Translations under genes and position numbers: made by a program
Shown here: piece by piece, positions 60,256 to 64,000 of the stretch
Numbering within the stretch: position 1 is the first letter of the stretch
Layout of the letters: each line of letters opens with the position of its first letter
Source of the DNA: Trebonia sp963777905
Lineage (GTDB): Bacteria > Actinomycetota > Actinomycetes > Streptosporangiales > Streptosporangiaceae
DNA length: 64,000 nucleotides
Reading direction: 5' to 3'
NCBI GenBank assembly: GCA_963777905.1
Contig: CAVZSM010000008.1
Span: 124,001-188,000 of the forward strand
Notes under the pieces: model-generated
What the model was told of the DNA's origin: nothing
Database searches by the model: none
What the model saw: only the letters and a program-made list of their open reading frames with translations

Positions 60256-60674
60256 CCGGCGCTTCCATCCGCCCGCACCGCTGCGGGTGCCCTTGACCTT
60301 CCTCCCCGATGAGGGGGAGAGCGAGCCCGCCGGTACGTCGGGGACCAACCCCGTTTGGCACCCTGGGCAGCTCTCCCCCGGTCGCCTGGAGCTTCTCACC
60401 AGCTCGGTTGAACGCTGTCGGGGCAGGCCCGGCCGCTACCCGCGGCCCGGGCCGAGCCCGCTTGCACTACGTGGAGCGAGAAGACCCGGGCAGCAGGCAC
60501 CCCGGACCGCACCGCGGAAGGCCGCCCTTCCCGGCGCGGGGCTCCGGCATGCCCGCAGCCAAGGCAGGCCCGGCCGGCCCAGGAACCAGGCACCAGCCAC
60601 AGCAAGAACCCCACTTCACAAGCCCGCTCGCAACGGCACCGCAAACTCCACGGCACCACTTGACAACCTCCCCT
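60256..60674 (+). ncRNA. Long noncoding right end of the IS element, candidate bridge-RNA region
   Basis: About 419 bases between the transposase stop and the right terminus have no credible protein. They contain several stems, for example CCCGCA/TGCGGG (60271-60286) and GC-rich palindromes near 60430-60470. In IS1111-like members the guide (bridge) RNA comes from the region downstream of the transposase; the long 3' end and short (98-base) left end fit that. The loops that would recognise target and donor cannot be assigned by eye. Confidence 0.5.
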
Positions 60675-60955
60675 TACGCTGGTGCCAATACCACAACGCG
60701 CCGCTTCGTAATTGAAGCGACATACGACCTCTAGCGCTATCCGCGTGTCCGGGCGGAGGTCATCCGGCCGCGTCCACCAGCCATTGTCGATGCGGATGGC
60801 TACGATATCCCTCCCGGAAGGGAATCTTCGTAACAATTGATGCACAGCCGGGAATCAGGCCCATCACGACTGTGCACCGCCCCCATGTCCAAGGCGTCCA
60901 CAAGTCAGGGGAGTGCGCCACAGCGCTTCTCTGACGTGTCGGCAGGGGGCTTGAA
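60675..60955. repeat. Interrupted repeat module right of the IS element, then intergenic DNA
   Basis: Immediately after the IS the sequence reads GTGCCAATACCACAACGCGC, then GCTTC/GAAGC around 6 bases (60703-60718) and GACATACGACCT, matching the downstream half of the modules at 58.4, 61.9 and 62.0 kb. The rest, to the start at 60956, has two weak stems (AGCCAT/ATGGCT near 60777 and TCCCT/AGGGA near 60812) and presumably the promoter of the next gene. Confidence 0.65.
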
Positions 60956-61714
60956 ATGACGGATGGCCAGGATTTCGGCTGGCAGCCACAGCGGGGAAAC
61001 AGCGAGCAGAACTGGCAAGACCAGCCGTGGCAGGGGAATCGGTACGACACCGGCATCCACCGGCAGCGCATCAGCGCTCTGCAGCCGCTACCCCGCCCGC
61101 CGGAAGGCACCAATTGGTTCCAGCCAGGCTCCGGGCAGCAGTACCCGCCTCCGGACCCGCCATCGCAGCCGCCCTATGAGTCACCCGGCGGACCGCAGGA
61201 CCGGAAGCCCTGGGCGGCCAGACACAAGGTGCTCACCGGGTTTCTGGCGTTCTGTGGGCTCGTGTTCATCATCGGCGCCGCGGCTGCGGCCGGTTTTTCG
61301 TCTTCGTCTTCGTCGTCCAGGTCGGCTGCCGTGGCCAGCAGCCCGACCGTGAAGGCGGCCGCAACCACAGCGAGCCCGACAGTCAAGAAGGCTCCCGTGG
61401 CCACGCACGCGGTGACGACAGCACCATCCACACCGGCCCCGACAACGCCCGCACCACCGTCTACCCAGCCCCGGACAACGGCTGCAGTTCAAAAATCAGC
61501 ACCGTCCACGCCAGCCCAGACAACAGCCGCGGCAACACCCTCACCTACTGCTTCTAAACCACCAGTTAACTGCTCCCCTCTCACCACCAAGGGAAAGTGC
61601 TATGAGCCCGGTGAGTTTTGCCCCAAGAGCGATCACGGCATGTCCGGGGTGGCAGGTGACGGCGAGGCGATTAACTGCGTAGACAACGGCGGCTGGCGCT
61701 GGGAGGCCGCCTGA
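60956..61714 (+). CDS. Single-span protein with Thr/Pro stalk and small Cys-rich C-terminal domain
   Basis: A 252-residue protein. The cytosolic N-terminus (about 85 residues) is Gln/Pro-rich; one membrane helix follows (about 92-112, GFLAFCGLVFIIGAAAAAG); then Ser/Thr/Pro/Ala linker of about 90 residues; and a 45-residue C-terminal domain with four cysteines around KCYEPGEFCPKSDHGMSGVA and AINCVDNGGWRWE. From memory, similar tails end many actinobacterial surface proteins, with no known function. GGGGGC precedes the ATG. It lies in the repeat-rich accessory region. Confidence 0.75.
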   Translation: MTDGQDFGWQPQRGNSEQNWQDQPWQGNRYDTGIHRQRISALQPLPRPPEGTNWFQPGSGQQYPPPDPPSQPPYESPGGPQDRKPWAARHKVLTGFLAFCGLVFIIGAAAAAGFSSSSSSSRSAAVASSPTVKAAATTASPTVKKAPVATHAVTTAPSTPAPTTPAPPSTQPRTTAAVQKSAPSTPAQTTAAATPSPTASKPPVNCSPLTTKGKCYEPGEFCPKSDHGMSGVAGDGEAINCVDNGGWRWEAA

Positions 61715-61841
61715 GCATCGGTGTTCCGGCGTGCCCAAGCGCCGGTTTCGATACCTAGTAAGGAAATATCCGGCGGCATACTACGCCCCGCAGTAACCCC
61801 GGCCAGCTCCCCACAGGTGGGTGTTCAGCCCTGGGATGATT

Positions 61842-61980
61842 CTGTCAATGCGCGATCGACTTGCTCTAGGGGACATGTCAATCACCAACGCGCAGCCTCA
61901 CAATCGAGGCTGCTTACGAGTGAGCGTCCGGCGAATAGTGGATCGGTAGGGCCCTCCTGGGGTACCCACCGATCCACTTT
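61842..61980. repeat. Repeat module with compensatory stem and a 14-bp hairpin
   Basis: TGTCAATGCGCGATCGAC (61843-61860) leads into GCTCTAGGGG, GTCAATCACCAACGCGC and a GCCTC/GAGGC stem (the equivalent stem at 60.7 kb is GCTTC/GAAGC, a compensatory change). Beyond it AGTGGATCGGT (61937-61947) pairs with ACCGATCCACT (61968-61978), followed by TTTGTTTG. The latter hairpin could be an intrinsic terminator for the upstream gene. Confidence 0.65.
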
Positions 61981-61996
61981 GTTTGACACTCTCATC

Positions 61997-62210
61997 CTGC
62001 CAATTGCGCGATCGGCAGGCTCTATCGGTACGTGCCAATACCCCTGCGCGCCGTCTCGTCATCCAAGCCACGTACGACCTGTGACACGCGGGCAGTCGGG
62101 CCGGCCTTCCGCCATCACGATGGCCACCGTTCGGCACATAGGGCGCGATCGTCTCGTTTTATGTCCGGTTTGCCGTAGTTCTGCGGTGACGTTCGCGCCC
62201 TATGTGCGTG
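61997..62210. repeat. Noncoding repeat unit, second complete copy
   Basis: CTGCCAATTGCGCGATCGGC, GCTCTATCGGTACGT, GCCAATACC, GCGCGCCG and ACGTACGACCTGTGAC follow in the same order and spacing as at 58.4-58.5 kb. They lead into the CACATAGGGCGC stem-loop at 62134-62207. Between the two the sequence diverges, so only the modules and the stem-loop are conserved. Confidence 0.78.
62134..62207. ncRNA. Structured element with 15-bp stem and 44-nt loop, copy 2
   Basis: GCACATAGGGCGCGA (62134-62148) pairs perfectly with TCGCGCCCTATGTGC (62193-62207). The loop is 44 bases, as in copy 1. Relative to copy 1 an outer C-G pair is G-C and an inner A-T pair is G-C, so pairing is kept while sequence changes. 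Confidence 0.55.
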
Positions 62211-62308
62211 GCGGCCGCCGCAGCCGATCGCTGCGGTGCCCCGCAAGCCCCACCGTCCCCAGCACTGGCGGAAAACCGTCTCCGGGCTTGTTGATCCTCA
62301 GCATGACC

Positions 62309-62363
62309 CCTGCCAATTGCGCAATCGACCTGCTCTATCGGTGTCGATTGCGTAATCGGCAGG
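62309..62363. repeat. Repeat module folded as a 21-bp near-perfect palindrome
   Basis: The CCTGCCAATTGCGC... module on the left (62309-62329) is complementary to 62343-62363 at 19 of 21 positions, separated by CTGCTCTATCGGT. Here the common module faces an inverted partial copy of itself. Confidence 0.7.
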
Positions 62364-62393
62364 TTCGCCCCCGACTCTGGGCGCTCTGGATGG

Positions 62394-62503
62394 TGATAAC
62401 AGCAAGAAGCGGATGGGTCGCTAAAGATCGTGGGGACTTTGTCCCCGTTTTCGGCGGCAAACTTCCCACGATGTTTCCGTCAGGCTGATAACAGCAAGAA
62501 GCG
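62394..62503. repeat. TGATAACAGCAAGAAGC-bounded hairpin element
   Basis: TGATAACAGCAAGAAGCGG occurs at 62394 and again at 62486. Between them AGATCGTGGGGACTTTG (62425-62441), a GGGGAC/GTCCCC stem and GGCAAACTTCCCACGATG (62456-62473) reproduce the element at 10169-10267. The outer arms ATCGTGGG and CCCACGAT are exactly complementary here. Confidence 0.78.
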
Positions 62504-62541
62504 GGGCTGTGCGGGGTCCAAGGTCATGGCATCGGCGGGGG

Positions 62542-63999
62542 CTAGGGCGTGAGCAGGGGGACTGAGCCCAAGATGCGGGTGCCTGCGCCTATCGCGGATT
62601 CCCAGCGGACGGTGCCGCCGATGGCGCCGAGACGGTCGGCCATGTTCATGTAACCGTGGCCGTTCTTGGCCTTGGCGACCTCGAAGCCCGGTCCGTTGTC
62701 GGACACCGAGAACAGCAGGCCGCCGGACTCTTCCCAGATCCGGATCGTGACGGTCGCGCCCGCGGCGTGCTTGCCGGCGTTCTGCAGCGCTTCCAGGCAG
62801 CAGAAGTAGACCGCGGACTCGATCTCGAGGCCGTACCGGCCGATGCCGTCGGCGGACACGGTCACGGCCAGCGGGCTGCGCCGCCCTGCGGCGGCCAGCG
62901 CCTCGCTGAGCCCGCTGTCGGCCAGCAGCGGCGGGTAGATGCCGTGCGCGAGGTCGCGCAGCTCCTGGATGGTGCTCTTGACCTCCTCGGCGAGCTGGTC
63001 GATCATCGCGGTCGCGGTCTCCGGGTCGTCGCCGACCAGGTCGCGCATGAGCCGCAGGTTCACCGCGAGCGCCACCAGGTGCTGCTGCGCGCCGTCATGC
63101 AGGTCGCGTTCCACCCGGCGCCGTTCGGCGTCCGCGGTGGCCACGATCCGCGCGCGCGACTGGCGCAGCTCGTCGGCCTGCTTGCGCAGCTCGTCGAGCG
63201 TGGTCTGCAGCGCGGTGTCCAGCCGGGCGTTGTGCACGGCGAGGCCCACCTGGCGGGCCAGCTCGGTGAGCACCCGGTCGTCCTCGGCGGAGAACGGGTC
63301 GGCCGTGACAGGCCGTCGCACCACGATCAGGCCGAGCAGCTCCCCGGCGTGGCTGACCGGCGCCACCCGCAGCTGCCCGGTATCGGGACCTGAGCCGTTC
63401 AGCGAGGGCAGCCAGACCGACGCCCAGGCGTGCCCGGATATCCCGGCGCGGGCTACGACCTGCCGTTCCCTGCCGCCCACGAGCAGCGACCGCGGCCCTG
63501 TGTCCGGCACGGCGGCGGTCCGCTCCAGCACGTCGCCCGTGCCGGTGTAGACCTCGGCGGACGTCAGCGCCATCGTCTTGCGCAGCGACTCGGCGAGCTG
63601 CAGCAGCAGCTCGTCCATGGAGATGGCGCGCGTCATCCGGCTGCCGAACGTCCGCAGCACCTCGTCGGGCGCCTGCCTGGCCCCGAACACCCGCCGCGTC
63701 GCCCAGTCGGTGAGCCGCTCCCTGGCGGGGGCGAAGCTGATCGCGGCGACCGCCGCCGCGACCATGGACAGCCCGAGCAGCTGGCGGTCCGCCGAGGAAG
63801 ACGGCGGCCGGCCGAGCCCGAGGATGACCACCAGGTAGATCAGCGCGACCGTGACGGCGAACCCGGCGACCGCGAGCACCTGCACGAGCAGGCGCCCGCC
63901 GCGGGGGCCGAGCCGCGGCACGTCCCCGGCGGCCATGCCGACGGGGACGAGCACCATCACGGAAGCAGCCACCGGCGCGACCGGCGCGGGCCAGTCCAC
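62542..63999 (-). CDS. Sensor histidine kinase (HisKA_3 type), N-terminus cut by window edge
   Basis: At least 485 residues are visible; the true start probably lies beyond the window. Membrane segments are at the N-terminus (SVMVLVPVGMAA, LAVAGFAVTVALIYLVVILG, QLLGLSMVAAAVAAISFAP). A GAF-like domain follows (about 125-275), then a coiled helix and the dimerisation/phospho-acceptor segment ERDLHDGAQQHLVALAVNLR with the conserved His, then the HATPase domain (ALQNAGKHAAG, VSDNGPGFE, GHGYMNMADRLGAIGG). This is the NarX/DesK-type class that pairs with LuxR-type response regulators. No partner regulator lies within the window edge. Confidence 0.9.
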   Translation of the reverse strand: MDWPAPVAPVAASVMVLVPVGMAAGDVPRLGPRGGRLLVQVLAVAGFAVTVALIYLVVILGLGRPPSSSADRQLLGLSMVAAAVAAISFAPARERLTDWATRRVFGARQAPDEVLRTFGSRMTRAISMDELLLQLAESLRKTMALTSAEVYTGTGDVLERTAAVPDTGPRSLLVGGRERQVVARAGISGHAWASVWLPSLNGSGPDTGQLRVAPVSHAGELLGLIVVRRPVTADPFSAEDDRVLTELARQVGLAVHNARLDTALQTTLDELRKQADELRQSRARIVATADAERRRVERDLHDGAQQHLVALAVNLRLMRDLVGDDPETATAMIDQLAEEVKSTIQELRDLAHGIYPPLLADSGLSEALAAAGRRSPLAVTVSADGIGRYGLEIESAVYFCCLEALQNAGKHAAGATVTIRIWEESGGLLFSVSDNGPGFEVAKAKNGHGYMNMADRLGAIGGTVRWESAIGAGTRILGSVPLLTP

Positions 64000-64000
64000 G

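Larger units (their letters stand above)
58730..60674 (+). mobile_element. IS110-family insertion sequence (IS1111-like)
   Basis: About 1945 bases. The ends show an imperfect inverted repeat: AGGGGCCGTTGTC (58730-58742) against AGGGGAGGTTGTC read inward from 60674, 11 of 13 matching. CT precedes the left end (58728-58729) and is the last dinucleotide at the right (60673-60674), as expected for IS110-type crossovers at a CT core without target duplication. Subterminal repeats and a long downstream noncoding part point to the IS1111 subgroup. It sits within the repeat-rich region and divides one repeat module. Confidence 0.82.

Noticed and set aside
58430..62400. Integron attC cassette array
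   Set aside because: The modules have palindromes, but there is no integrase, no GTTRRRY-type core sites recognised, and only one ordinary gene between them.
58376..62541. CRISPR array
   Set aside because: Repeats are long, degenerate, irregularly spaced and individually palindromic; spacing ranges from about 150 to 300 bases or more.
1..64000. tRNA or rRNA genes
   Set aside because: No T-loop-like GGTTCGANTC with matching acceptor arms and no conserved rRNA stretch was seen by eye; a covariance scan could still find one.

Overview
The window is very GC-rich (visibly around 70 percent), densely coded, and uses GTG starts and four-base ATGA/GTGA overlaps freely. Gene content is typical of a filamentous or soil actinomycete: a homologue of the mycothiol-dependent nitroreductase Rv2466c, PPOX-class (F420-type) flavoenzymes, a Nei2-type glycosylase, a large LuxR-type ATPase regulator, an SCO6745-family protein, ECF sigma factors with SnoaL-like tails, and MocR regulators. 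A Streptosporangiales-like organism would fit, but I cannot fix the genus.

Layout. 0-5 kb: a folate pair (FolD cut by the window edge, and an FchA-type cyclohydrolase), a DUF6424-like protein, Nei2 and a long disordered protein. 5-14 kb: a PEBP-type lipoprotein, a frameshifted MocR regulator, an MgtE/CBS + DUF1003 + RNase Z operon, a first cluster of TGATAACAGCAAG repeats, a GNAT, a papain-like cysteine protease, an ECF sigma factor divergent from an SDR, and a class II aldolase. 14.6-20.3 kb: a surface-polysaccharide locus (NodB deacetylase/GT2 synthase, PTTVA-repeat membrane protein, GH18-like protein). 20.5-31 kb: a decayed GH63 gene, Kup, a methyltransferase, a second MocR, SCO6745, GNAT, FAD monooxygenase, hydrolase-LuxR fusion and MFS. 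31-43 kb: PPOX, ChrB-like, DedA, a GDT1-type transporter behind a yybP-ykoY Mn2+ riboswitch, a GntR-ABC operon on a leaderless promoter, a TetR/MMPL efflux pair, and the Rv2466c homologue. 43-50 kb: PadR with an ABC/FtsX exporter, PPOX, VOC, and a dienelactone hydrolase divergent from an ArsR-type regulator. 50-56.8 kb: an MBL hydrolase, a cyclic-nucleotide-binding protein, two response regulators, a LAL regulator, small proteins and a broken GNAT. 56.8-58.4 kb: sigJ (ECF41) and its carboxymuconolactone decarboxylase partner. 58.4-62.5 kb: an accessory stretch dominated by structured noncoding repeats, interrupted by one IS110-family (IS1111-like) element. 62.5-64 kb: a sensor kinase cut by the window edge.

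The most unusual part is 58.4-62.5 kb. It holds a repeat family with a 15-16 bp stem, a 44-nt loop of identical length in both copies, and at least two covarying base pairs. It also holds related modules with long palindromes, and an IS110-family insertion that splits one of these modules at a CT core. A second hairpin repeat family is shared between 10.1 kb and 62.4 kb. Also notable is a FolD whose usual catalytic lysine is isoleucine, encoded in overlap with a separate cyclohydrolase.

Several otherwise well-preserved genes are interrupted by single frameshifts, mostly in short G/C runs (near 6805, 18428, 44134, 49520, 51978, perhaps 55940). These may be base-calling errors rather than true decay. 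In contrast, the GH63 gene (20.5 kb), the GNAT at 56.6 kb and the DsbA-like remnant at 38.2 kb lack whole segments and look genuinely broken.
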